The position numbers were made by a program, and so were the translations under genes. The notes below the pieces were generated by a model. It searched no databases, had not been told where the DNA came from, and saw only the letters and a program-made list of their open reading frames with translations. Shown piece after piece: positions 37,521 to 48,963 of a stretch of 64,000 bases of DNA; position 1 is the first letter of the stretch; each line of letters begins with the position of its first letter. Source of the stretch: Combretum micranthum (taxonomy: Eukaryota; Streptophyta; Magnoliopsida; Myrtales; Combretaceae); NCBI GenBank assembly GCA_024138025.1, contig JAMXBD010001249.1:367306-431305 (forward strand), written 5' to 3'.

Positions 37521-39178
37521 TTTAATGAGACATGGAGTGGTAATAATTTTGTTTTGTTGTTGTTTTTCTTTTCTTTTTGTTTTTTTTTTAATTTTTTTCT
37601 TAAGGTTTGGTTTTGTTGTTTCAGGTATTGTGTTTGTTTTTGTGTTGTCTTGTCAGTTTCTTTGGTTTTGGTTTGGTTACGTGTCTGCAAATGTTGGAAA
37701 ATTTGATGGGGATCGGTGCAAATGTCCCCAATATCGTAGGAATTAAATTAGATTAGATTGGTGTTGTTTATTATTTGATAACCTCAACGGGTTGTGATGA
37801 TACTGTTACTAATATTATAAATAAATTAATTATAAAAAATTAATGTAATAAAATTTATAAATTTGATCAGGTTGAAATAGATCTAAACCTTTTAAATGAT
37901 GTGAAAGACTAGTTTTATTGTAATCGCCGTGAACCCTAAAATTTATCATATTAATTATGTCTGCTGTGATAGTGGCATTGATTGTGGGAAAATTAGGAAT
38001 CTATCATGTTGTATTCATTTCTTATACCAACTAAGATATTGCAAATATGTCAATCAAAACTCATTTGATGGTATAAATATTATTTTTTTTAATAACAAAT
38101 TTGATACTCTTTTTTTTTTTTGAATTATAGTTATTGGTAGGATTAAAAAAATAATCAGAAGCTAATGTGTATATCTGCTAACTAGTAATAACAAATCTCG
38201 AATGAAATACAAATATATAAAGTATTAAAAGCTAAAACAGTGAAATTGAAAGGAAAAATGAGTTAAATTAAAGGCAATACATTTTGTTTTATTATATTTC
38301 TTTCTAAAATTGGAGGGAATTTTATGGAAATAAAAATCATTTTTTTTCTTTTGGCCTGAACGGAAATAAAAATCTGAAATCTCTTTTTAAACAATTTTAC
38401 TAAAATTGAATAGAGTACTTTTGTTTATTACATATTCAATTCTTTTTCATTTGCTTCATTTTATACTATTAAAATAAAAAAAGAACAGAATAAAAATGGT
38501 CCTTCCATTTCTTTTAACATTATAAACCTTTTAATTTTTACTCATTTTTTCTCTTTTCCTTATTTAAAAAAAAAAATCCCAGCCATTTCTCCTCTCTTTT
38601 AAAATCGAAAATAGTGTTAGTTTATGACGTTATGCATCAAAATATGTAGTTTGCTACCGAATTTCAACTTAAAATGCAAATCTTATTACTTATATATTTG
38701 CGTGGATCTCATTGTCTGGTCTCAATTGCCTAATTGTGACAAAGGCTGTATATATCGATTACAAAATTGCTTGCAATTTAAAAGGTTATATAGATTTGGA
38801 TTAGGTAGGAATAATTTGTTCAAAGATACAATTATATATGAAAAGGATCGCAAAAGATAATAAAAATTATGCAACCTTATACGTTAGTACATGATTGCCA
38901 AAATTGTTATTCTACTATTTATCTAAATGTATAAAATCGATAGAATTGTATAAATTTAAGCAAACTAGTAAAATTAGAACGTGTAGAATCATAAACTTAA
39001 ATTCATAATTTTATCTAAAGTTTGTACTAAACAATTTTACATCCAATTTAATTAACAAAAAATATAAAAAATCAAAAACTCGCAAACTTGTATATTTAAC
39101 TTGCGACTTTGACAATCATAATTATAATAAATTCATTTTACGTGTAAACATTTTATCTATTTAAAAAAAGGAAGGAGA

Positions 39179-39181
<3 letters not shown>
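37521..39181. other. AT-rich intergenic spacer
   Basis: No gene is seen. 37,540-37,690 is strongly T/G-skewed ('ttgttgtttttcttttc'), which produces overlapping meaningless ORFs. 38,620-38,860 has an open frame of 78 codons without any recognisable domain. Confidence 0.45.

Positions 39182-39234
<53 letters not shown>
39182..39234 (+). repeat. Poly-G tract of 53 bases
   Basis: Fifty-three consecutive G residues are followed by a G-rich stretch 'tatgtgggccgggtgggggcgg' and 'gcgcgggggtggg' up to about 39,282. They sit in otherwise AT-rich DNA. The proline-rich ORF on the opposite strand is a by-product. Such long G runs are very rare in plant nuclear DNA and hard to sequence, so length and neighbourhood may contain assembly error. 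Confidence 0.9.
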
Positions 39235-39235
<1 letters not shown>

Positions 39236-40133
39236 ATGTGGGCCGGGTGGGGGCGGTTTTTGTTGGTTGCGCGCGGGGGTGGGAATATGCTAACAAATGA
39301 TATACTATGTTTACTCAATATAGTAAATATAAACAAATGAAAATTTAGCCCTTCCTCCATGATAATGGGTAATTGCCTCATTTGATACCTGAATCAAATA
39401 TATATTTATAATAAATTAACTGTAATTGACATTTAAATTTGTTAATTTGGCACTTAAATGTGATTATTTTCATAACAAACTAACTAAACTTTATTAATTT
39501 TATAATTAACTATTTAAAATTTTCTTAATTTATAATTAATTATTATAATCACCCTAATTTTACATAACCATATTATAACAATTACTAAAAATAAAATATA
39601 AGATTATAAAGAACTATAATAAAAAGTCACAGAAATTACTTCCAATTTTCTCGAATTAAAAATATTAAAGTATAAACAAATAATGATCGATGATAAATTG
39701 ATCATTACTGTAAAATTTAAAATCAGTTTCCTTAAGTTCAATACTTAGAAAAATAAGATCTAATAAGGATATAATGATTATCAAGTTATCTTTATATTTT
39801 AAAACCATAAAATAACATTAGAAAATTTACTATTAATAGTTAAGATAAGTAATTCCTAAACAATAAAAGATAATATTATGTGACAAGAATAGGTAATTTA
39901 AAGAATAATTATAGTTGAACTTAAATTTTAATTATAATAAAAGATGATCAATTTCTAAAACTTATTGGTTATAAAAAGATAGTTTAAAGATAAATTATTA
40001 GAATTATAAAATATGCAAAAATATCAAAAACTGATCAATACTAAAGAATCTAAACCTTAATTACATATTTGAATTATACTAATATCTTAATTAGAAAATT
40101 TGAGTCTATAAAAATAAAATGATAATTCAACCT
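39235..40133. other. Very AT-rich spacer
   Basis: After the G-rich tail ends near 39,285 the sequence is dominated by A and T with no ORF, gene or clear repeat termini. Confidence 0.45.
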
Positions 40134-43100
40134 TGTAACCCGGGAATCTTTATAGCTAGTAAAAATAAACTAAGTAGTAAATGTGAAATAGATATTAAAC
40201 TTAAGACCAAACAAAAACTTTAGAATAAACTTATGAGTAGTAATAAATTCATTTATGGTCTAAAAACTCAAATAAGAAATTCTTTGACCCTATTAGATAC
40301 AAAAAAAAAAAAAATTCATATTTGAGTAAATAACTCAATATATAATTAAAAGCAGCTCTATATTTCAAGAACAATAAAAGATAACCCTTTTATATAACAT
40401 ATTGGCTATAAGATAATAAATAAAAGATGAACCGCTGCTATTATAAACATGCGATTAGAATGAAAACAGATCCATAACTAATAATTTAGAATTTAGAAAA
40501 ATATTTGGATCATGTTATTATTCTAGTTAGGAAATTCTAAACCTATAGGAACCAAAATCCTAATTTAGCTTACCAGACCCAAAAAAATTTTATTGTGTAA
40601 ACTTTAAACTCAAAATTGAACTCAATAACAATCTAAAAAACTGTACAAGCTTTAGATATATTTTTGGAGACAAAACTTCTAAATAACTGTCATATTTGTA
40701 CTCATTTAGCTTAAGAAACTATCTTAAAACTAAGATAATTAATTAATTAAATAATATTATAAAAATAATCATATAAAAATTGGTGCAAATTCCATTGAAT
40801 GTGCGAAGGAAAACTCCTCAAATTCCTGCAGCCGGAAAAATTGAAACAAAGGAGTCAAAAGAGCAACAAAAAGTCAAGGAAAAATAATGGAAAACCAATT
40901 AAGACTAGCCAACTCAAACCCCTTATGAGATCACCCAAAGTTAATTTATAAATCAATATATGTAGATTGATTGTTGCATGTGTGTATGTGTTTGAGTGAA
41001 TTAGTGTATTTGTAATGTAAATGTGATTTAATGTATGTGAATAGATAATAAGCTAGAGTAATATATTTAGCATGATAATTTAGTTATGCCATTCAATTAT
41101 TATGCTAATGCAAGTGGTTGTTGTAGTAATTATTGTTTGATGAATCAAGTGTCTTTTGAGTTAAGTTTATAGTTTTTAAGCTTAACAGATTTTTAGCCCA
41201 ATATAAGCCCAAACAAGGCCTAAGCCTTCCCAAATCTACCTCCCCGCCATCCGTCCTCCCCCCCCCCCAATAAAAAAAAAATCAACATTATTAGGATAAA
41301 CATCAAAGTCTAATTGCATAATTACAATCCAAGACAGAACAAAGGAGAGGAAAATTCGTAATTCCTTCAAAGCCCAAAATTTCAAGACCCAAATCAAGTT
41401 TTCTTGGACTCAACACACCAAAAATCCTTTCACAAGCCTTATATATAATTGAGGTAAGTTTATTTGATGTTTGAGATGTCTTATTTTCCTCTTAATTCAT
41501 GAAATATGCATGTGTAATATAATATAAGTAGTTGATGTGCTAAATTCTTGTTGAGATGTTGTAGAGTGGTTAGGAAAGCTTTAGAATGCTTGACATGTTA
41601 TAGATAGGTTGTAGTAGGCTCTCATGTGGTTTGGAATGAGTTGGAAGAGGTAAAATGTAAAAATTTTTGTGTTTGGAAAACAGAGGAAATCTGCAATGCG
41701 AATTGTAATGTATGCCGCTTCGTACTCCACCAGCGTATATGCTGGCGTTAAAGTTTTTAGTTATGATATTTTGGAAATTTTCTCAAACGCCGCCGGCGTT
41801 GAAGCAAAATTTGCCGGCGTTAGAACCCTGATTTCTAACCTTTCGAATTTTTTCTTAAACGCCGCTGGTATTAACGTTAACATTGCTGGCGTAAAGACTC
41901 CAAGTTTGTATAGAATGCATATTTCTTAATATCGCCTTATACACCGCCGACGTATGATTCTACACCACCGGTGTTAAGGTTTGCATTGCCGGCATTAATG
42001 ACCGGCGTGGACTTGTAAATTTCAAATTTCAAATTTCAAATTTTTCTAACTTCTTCCAATACATAATATAAAAATTTTTAATCAAAGGTTTGCCTTGTAT
42101 GATGTTGTATATATGTTATGTGATGACTTTGGATTGTTTCTACTTAAGGTTTAATAATTTTTCCTAAGTTCTAATCCAGTAAATATAAGATTGACTTAGG
42201 ATAGTAATGTGATATAGTTGATTTATGTGGAATAGAGATAGATACTCAGTTGAAGATTTCCGTTAATTCCCAAATCAAATCAGGTACATAATATTTTGAT
42301 TGATTGTTGCTTATGATAGACATATACCAATTTAACCTTAATCAAAGATTAATGAAAGATATTGAAATTGGTTGTGCTTTACATTGTTGAATCTGGAACC
42401 GGAGAGGGACAACCTTGTCATGATGCAATGGCACAGTAGTTTAGGTGCTTAGCCCAATCATTTGTCATGATGCAATGACTCAAATCCATGATGCAATTGT
42501 GGTTTCTTTTATTGGCTAAGTGAGTAGCTAATAGGGTCAACTGTATCGGTTTATTCTTTACTTAGGCTCAGAAGAAAATAATATGTTTTAGTTCACTGGT
42601 ATAGGATCGTTGAACTAATTGATGTTATAGACCGGGATAAGTGGAGTGTATAAAGGAGTGTAAACCCTAAATGATGCTATTATATTCTTTTTCAGTTAGA
42701 TATAAGAGATATAGATATTCGGTCTATCTATATCAAACCCCCTAAGCAGTTGCTGTTACTTAGGACCCTCAGAATTCCCAAACTTGAATCGGAGTTTGAA
42801 TACTCCAGTGTTGTTCTATTCACTTAACTATAAGATAATAAAGTTATGGTGATTTATTGTATTGCATTTAGTTAAGTGAGCATTACATATGTATTTGTTT
42901 GCATTATTGTGTACTGGGCATTTGACTCATGCTGCTATCTTGCAGGTGACTTTGATAAAGAGCCCTATGACGATATGGGTTATGGGACTGAATGGGAGGA
43001 TTCTATGGATGACTCGGAGAGAGAGGCCTAGTATATGCTTAGGATTCTTTTTTATGTAAATTTTTTTTGAAGTGTTTAGGCTTATTTGTCAAGCCTTGGA

Positions 43101-43425
43101 ATGTATTTTGAGTTGAATTATATTTGTAATGTAGTTGAGTTGTAAGTAAGATTTCTATGTTTATATGATCCTTGGGAAGTTGTAATGTATATATGATGTG
43201 TGACTTGTGTATAGATAATGACCCACTACCTATGTAGTGGTAATGTTTCTTAATTCAACGCATATGAACGTTATATCCGTTTTAAATAAGCAACCATTAC
43301 AAACATCTCTTTTTAAGATGACCTTATGTATAATGCTTGAATATTGTTCCTAATATTTAGGTATTATACGTGGTCGGGGGATTTGGCACACTTAATAATT
43401 AGGTTAAGTGGGCCGGGTCTTTACA
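40134..43425 (+). mobile_element. Long LTR-like unit, left neighbour of the viral insertion
   Basis: The right end GGGCCGGGTCTTTACA (43,410-43,425) looks like an LTR terminus. The left end was placed at TGTAACCCGGGAATC (40,134) because it is a partial inverted match; this is weak. Inside are a C/T-rich stretch near 41,240, the GCCGGCGTT repeats (41,700-42,005) and a 3' part ('gactcatgctgctatcttgcaggtgac', 'ggattctatggatgactcgg') in the same layout as 3,640-3,700 and 53,330-53,450. There is no long ORF or target duplication. Confidence 0.4.
41700..42005 (+). repeat. Degenerate 'gccggcgtt' repeats
   Basis: About ten imperfect copies of 'gccg(g/c)(c/t)g.ta' or 'gctggcgtta', about 20-45 bases apart, occur in two-step alternation ('aacgccgccggcgttgaagc', 'tttgccggcgttagaac'). 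A similar cluster in the opposite orientation is at 51,285-51,590. It is GC-rich compared with its surroundings. Confidence 0.6.
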
Positions 43426-43730
43426 CCTTATCAATACAACAAATTCATGCAACTTGAAGTTGCATTTCGTGGAAGAAAGCTACTTTCCTTAGCATACGAG
43501 TGAGTGTGTGCCGTAGATCTTGAGGGACCAGTGACAATGGAGGAGATAGTCTAAGAATTAAGAGAGGGAAAATGTATGAAAGAGATGGAAGTGTTTGAGT
43601 GAGTTGAGGGAGTGTGAGAGAGTGTATGAGGGAGTGAATGAGAGAGTGTTGAGAATTGCTCGCAGATTGATGGGAGAGTGTTCTCTGATTGCAGGTTGTT
43701 AACTGGTGCCAAGTATATGAGAAGAATCCT

Positions 43731-43910
43731 GCTTATATAGGCAGGAAACAAGGGTTGTACTGTAGTGAACAGTACTCATAATGGCAGACAGTTCACTGTT
43801 TTAAAACAGAGATAGTCATGTACTTTACTGTTGTGAACAGTAAAAGTCAGGGGAATCCAAGGTTTTACTGTTTTACTTTCGGTGATTTTTTCCCGAGAGT
43901 AAAAAGACAG
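43731..43910 (-). promoter_or_regulatory. Pregenomic-RNA-type promoter of the endogenous caulimovirid
   Basis: The minus strand reads CTATATAAGCAGG at 43,740-43,728, a caulimovirid-like TATA context. It is followed by a leader extremely rich in C and T, with 'cactc' and 'ctctc' words, to about 43,560. Upstream lies a cluster of perfect or near-perfect palindromes: 43,757-43,775, 43,796-43,809 (CTGTTTTAAAACAG), 43,824-43,844 (TTTACTGTT, 3-base spacer, AACAGTAAA) and an imperfect one at 43,871-43,904. By position it would start the pregenomic RNA. The tRNA-Met primer site expected in the leader was not found, so that part is missing or mutated. Confidence 0.7.
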
Positions 43911-44226
43911 TATCTTTTGTGATACATAGTAGGTGTACAATCATTTACAGTGCATGACTTATATTCATACGTAACAGGCTACATATTTTATACATTTAAG
44001 TCCTACACTATTACATTGGTGAAATTTTGTTATGGTTCTGCTAAATTGAACCATAACAATCGTCTTCATTGGAGTCTCCGCTATGCTTGATTCTTCATCA
44101 TTGGCTGATCCAGCAGAGGTTTCATTGAGAGTTGCCAAGGCCATCTCCAGAAGTTGCTTCATTTGTTCTGGTGTTTTAGCCTGTGACATGGTTGACATTA
44201 TAAATCCCTTATCATGAAAGAAGGGA

Positions 44227-45518
44227 CTATTGTTCAGGTGTTGACATTGTTAAGGTGCTGCTTGAATGGCTATTAATCCATTGGTTAATAGCAGTCTCTT
44301 CAAGTTTGTCCCAAATTCTGTAGTTATCCCACCATTTGACTTTGTATCTCTGGTGAGGATAGTTGCTGCATTATCGGTTCTATATTCATAGAACCAGCTC
44401 ATTACCCATGAAACGCTATATGTAAGAAAAACATCATTTCTTTCTTAAAAAACTTTTCATGAGGTTTTAAGGAGTAGTTTTTTAGAAAGGTATCGAATCC
44501 TTTCCGTGCATTTAGGTGAAGGATTTCATTCACGGCTCCAAATTCATCCCACCAGCTTGCAAACCAGTAGGGGAGGTTTCTAGAAGAACATTTGTCAAAG
44601 AAGATGAGCCATGTATGAGTCCGTGTAGCATTTGAACGAAAGAAAGCATTCCACCAAGCCTGCTTATAATCATAATAATTATATTGCATTCGGTGGTTAG
44701 GTTGAGCATTGGTGATTGGGATATTAAAGTTGATGGGTTCAAAGGGTTGTTTTCCAAATGTGCTAGTCCATTCGCTAAAGTTATAAACCTTGCGAATTCT
44801 AGCGGTTGAATAGAGGGTTATTCCATTTTGTTGAAAATGCTTAAAGGAAACTGATTGAGTTTCAGTTAAGATTTTCTCATAGAATTCCAAAGTTTTGAAA
44901 ATGTCATTTGGAATAAAATGGAATTTTCTGAAAACATTTTATTAGCATATTCATAAGGGTCCTTTTCAAATACATCTTTTTCTGCTATGAGGATATATTT
45001 GGAAATGGCTTTTATGAAAAATGCTGATTTTTGAAAATTTTTGTGAGGGGCAATTTCTTTCTTTGAGGAAGAAGCCACCTCAGTTATTTGAAAATTTTGG
45101 TGAGATTTCTTTCGAGAAAGAACCACACTTTCTTGTGGGTTTACCACTGTATGAGATTTTTTATTAAGAGGTTTCTCTTCCTCTTCTGTACATTTTGCCA
45201 CTAGGGCCATTGAAGGGTTAGGTGTATTTTTTGCCTCAGGGGCCATTATGGGATTAGTGTTTGCTTGGCTAAGGGCCATTGCCAGTGCCTTGAACAATTC
45301 AGGGGTAAGAAATTGGGATAAATCTTCCGTTGATTGGGAAGATTTTGAGAAGGGGATTGAACCATTTGAGATGGTTCATTTTTTGAGGGTTGAACCTCCT
45401 GAGAGGATGGTTCATTTATTGCAAAGGGTTTGGCTACATTAAGCCATGTTTTAATGTCTGTGACCTTTCTTTTTTGGGGGTCTGCTTTCCCCTTTCCTTT
45501 GTCTTTCTTGGGAGGCAT
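44227..45518 (-). pseudogene. Second ORF of the endogenous caulimovirid, downstream of RNase H
   Basis: It starts MPPKKDKGKGK at 45,518, overlapping the end of the RNase H reading frame, and has a low-complexity Q/S/P-rich first part. It then has a conserved region with 'EFYEKILTETQSVSF', 'QAWWNAFFRSN' and 'PYWFASWWDEFG', and a tail ending near 44,227. This aromatic 'WWnaFF...WF.sWWd' region is familiar from plant petuvirus-like sequences annotated as 'ORF y'. Its function is not established. Frame breaks lie near 45,300, 44,900, 44,402 and 44,350. An additional open stretch at 44,198-43,965 precedes the promoter. Confidence 0.65.
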
Positions 45519-46772
45519 CTCCCTGCAGAAATTCACGGGTGAGGAAGTCAGGTAGTGTATTGGTTTTTCCATTGATGTGTTCAATATCGAAATCAAAACA
45601 GGATAGAATTGATTGCCATCTGGCAAAAATCTGTTTAGAAGCCAAATTTTGAACATCATTTTGTAAAACATTTTTTGCTGACTTACAATCAACTTTTAAA
45701 AGAAATTTTTGGTTTAACAAATCTCCTTGAAATTTTGAAATTGTTAAAACAATGGCTAAAATTTCTTTTTTGATAGTGGAGTAGTTCATTTGACATTCAT
45801 TCCAGTGTTTGGAGACAAATTGAACTATACATTCTTTTCCATTATTGACTTGTTTGAGAATACCACCATAACCAATATCGGACATCAGTCTCTACAATTT
45901 TTTGTAAGATGGGTCAGCAATATTGAGGCAAGGTATTTCTTTGATTTTGGTTTTGATAAGTCTGACAACATTGGTATGTTTATCAGACCAAGGAGGAGGA
46001 TTTTTCTTAAGTCTATCATGCAATGGTTTGCAGATAATACTTAAGTTAGGGAAAAAATCCGCGACATAATTAAGACTTCCTAAGAACCTTTGAAGTTGGT
46101 TCTTATCCTTAATTTCATCAGGGAATTTGGAAGTGAACTCTATTGACCTTTGGATTGGTAATATAGTTCCATTGTGGATGTTGAATCCCAAAAATCTAAT
46201 TTTCGTTTGAAAAAGAGAAATTTTTGTTGGGGAAACAACAAGTCCATTTTTCTTAGCAACGTTCATAAATAATTTAACATGCTTGAAGTGTTGATCTATG
46301 TTTGGAGAGTATATCAACACATCATCAATATAAATTATTATGAAGTTGGAGAAATCATTGAATATTTCATTCATGATTCTCTGGAACTCAGAAGGTGCAT
46401 TTTTGAGGCCGAATGGCATAACATTCCATTCATACTGCCCAAAAGGAACAGTAAACGCGGTTTTATACCTATCGGCTTCATTAATTTGAATTTGCCAGAA
46501 TCCAGATTTCATATCAAATTTTGAAAAGATTCTAGCACCATAGAGGCGATTGAGTAAATCTCTTTTATTAGGTATTGGATACCTAATCCATTTGAGTGTG
46601 TGTTGAGAGGTTTGTAATTAATTACAAGTCTAGGTGTTCCTCTCTCAATCTCAGCGTTTTTATTGACATAAAAAGCCGAGCAACTCCATGGGGATTTACT
46701 CTTTCTGATTAAGGATTTTTGTAATAAATCATTGATTTCTTGTTTACAATGATTTAGAACAATTTGATTCAT
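45519..46772 (-). pseudogene. Caulimovirid reverse transcriptase-RNase H region
   Basis: The reverse transcriptase would copy the pregenomic RNA into DNA inside viral particles. The N-terminal palm text 'TPRLVINYKPLN' lies at 46,772-46,509. The main palm in 46,512-45,892 has 'FDMKSGFWQI', 'MPFGLKNAPSEFQ' and the catalytic YIDD motif. The RNase H part follows at 45,885-45,520 with 'SDIGYGGIL', 'TIKKEILAIV' and 'VDCKSAK'. Breaks: a frameshift near 46,540, a TAG stop at 45,894-45,892 and small deletions just after it that spoil the first acidic RNase H position. It is clearly viral type (no integrase follows). Enzyme activity is not possible from this copy. Confidence 0.88.
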
Positions 46773-47509
46773 TTGTGTTGGTCTTGCCTTGGTAGGAATG
46801 TTTTTTCATCAAAATCATTTTCATAAGGAAGATCAACAATATGGCATTTTCGATTCCAAAAGGCATTTGGTAGGTTTGAACAAATCGATTTTTGAATTTC
46901 TTTTTGTAATTTAGAAACATTTTCTTTTAGAGTTTTTTCTAAAAGTTGTTTTTCAATTTTACAGAAAGATAAATCATTTTGTAAAAATTCCAAATGCTTT
47001 TCTTTTGATTGAATCAGGCAATTCAATTCTGAAATCGAATTTTCCTTTAATTGGTTTAATGACCTTGTTCTAGGTTTTGAGACAAAATTAAAAATGATCT
47101 TGTTTTTCAAATATTTAGTCTCAATGCCTTGATCATTAACCTTGAAAGGTTGGATAAGATTGATGAAAGGTGTTCCTAAAATAACATTCTGCTTAAGGTT
47201 TTTGACAAGGGAAAGCAGTGTTATAAGAAACATTATCTTTCATTATCTTAACATCTGTTAACTTGAAATCAATCTGTAGTTTGTTACCAGAAGCTGAACT
47301 AAGAGATTGGGTTGTTTTTCAAAATATTTTGTTGGTACTAACCCTTCTCTTATGCAATTTAAATCTGCTCCGGTATCAAATAATGCAGTTGTTTCCAAGA
47401 TGAATTCATTGTTGATTTTCAAAGTGATGTTGATGATCCATTTTCTAGTGGTTACTTCTACAAGATGTAGAAGGTAATCATCTTGATCCTGAGATTCTGA
47501 AGACTTCAT
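46773..47509 (-). pseudogene. Caulimovirid aspartic protease region
   Basis: A retropepsin-like domain with the active-site triplet D-T-G in 'ALFDTGADLNCI' lies near 47,390-47,360, followed by 'EGLVPTKYFEK'. The second half of the fold, 'VILGTPFINLI', is at about 47,180, followed by an acidic, coiled linker leading to the reverse transcriptase. It would cut the polyprotein. A frame break lies near 47,245 and another near 46,775 at the join to the reverse transcriptase. Confidence 0.82.
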
Positions 47510-48963
47510 TTTTTCAATATGTTTTCTTCATTCTCAGAATCAGAATCTTCCTGATTTAAACTTTGTTTGAAATCAAGAAATTCTTGTTGCAACTTCATTT
47601 GCATGAGTTTTAATTCTTTGATTTCTTCTTTCTGAATTTTTATTTCAGAATGAAGATCATTGACAGAGATTGGTTTTTTCTGTTTTGGTTTTCCTTTTTC
47701 AAGAATTTCATTAAGACTATAGGGGAGCTTTGGTATGATATGATTCATACTCTGCTTTTCTATTTTCTTAATGTATTCTTGTTTTTCGGAATCTGGTATT
47801 TGGTCTAACTTTAGAAGAATATCTTCTTCTTCTTTGGTTAGAACATATATTTCTTCTGAAGAAGTGGATTCAATGTCATTGGCTTGAATTCCTTCATTGT
47901 CAGAGGGGAAATAAATCAGAATCAGAGGAATAATCATTTTCAGCAAAAATTTGCAAAAGGTGTTCCATTGTTTCTTCATTAAGGTTTAATTCATTGATTT
48001 TGTTATTGATTTTGCAGAATTTTGCCGTATGCCCAATTTTTCCGCATTTGAAACATTTAAGTTTTTTCCAAAATTGTTTTTCTTTCTTTTTGGAAGGTTT
48101 GTTGTTCTGTTGTTTTTTCTCATATTCATTTTTCTTAAAGAATTTCTTCTTTTTGAAATTTCTTTTAGATTTTTTATGAGAAAACATTCAGTACATTTGT
48201 TTTTGATTTTTTATTTTCAAAAGAGGGATCATATTGGGCACAGAAGTCACCAAGACTTTTGTGTTTCATTCTTTGTTCATTCTTCAATTGTTTTTGAAGT
48301 CTGATGTTGGTGCAAAGATTTGTTCCAATTTAGAAACATATGAGGCTAATTCTCCATATGAAAGTTGATCATAAGGAATTTCACCATTGTAATCTTCTCT
48401 AATTTTATTTCTTACTTGATCACCTATGAGATTAGGTAATCCTGCAAGAAACTTTTCTTTCCAAAAAGCTTGATTACAATCATTTCTAAGGAGGACCTTT
48501 GGAAGAATACATCCTTATATGGGCGAAATTCTCCTAATGATTTACATTTCATATTAGACAACAATTCTAAGGATCTGTCTCTAAAGTGAGATGGATCACC
48601 AATAAAATGTTGGCTAATAGAATATATGAGAGTATTAACCATATGGGGGATAGGTTCATCATTTTCATCAAGGATTTTTATTCCTTCTTCATCGACTTTG
48701 TATGAAGTAAGAATAAAATTCCTTCTTTCATCATCCAAATAATTATCCCACCAACCTTTTAATTGTCCAGTAAAACCGGAAATTATCATTATGGCGATGT
48801 GATAATCACTTGTATCATTTGCTTTGTTGGTGTTTGAAAACATTATCATTTGATTCAAAACATTGAGAATTTTTTGTTCTGAGGCTCCATCTATGTTCCA
48901 TTCATAAGTGGATCCTGCAGAATATTTGTTTTGATAATTGTTTTCATCATTTTCTTCGATCAA
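47510..48963 (-). pseudogene. Caulimovirid coat-protein region with CCHC zinc knuckle
   Basis: 48,963-48,424 contains the capsid-like segment with 'TGQLKGWWDNYL' and 'FIGDPSHFRDRSLELL', followed by 'GEFRPYKD'. A strongly basic Lys-rich stretch then leads to the knuckle CFKCGKIGHTAKFC (C-x2-C-x4-H-x4-C) near 48,060. An acidic tail and a coiled-coil (residues around 'EIKELKLMQMKLQQEF') follow before the protease. It would form the shell and bind nucleic acid. Frame breaks lie near 48,490, between 48,190 and 48,300, and near 47,910. Confidence 0.8.

Noticed and set aside
37457..37746. Several overlapping ORFs on both strands
   Set aside because: They arise from a T/G-skewed, low-complexity tract upstream of the transporter and have no domain content.
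39157..39381. Proline-rich ORF on the minus strand
   Set aside because: The proline run is only the complement of the poly-G tract; there is no start context, domain or splice structure.
44402..44890. Host gene of 162 codons
   Set aside because: Its aromatic module and its position directly after the viral RNase H and before the viral promoter make it part of the endogenous caulimovirid.
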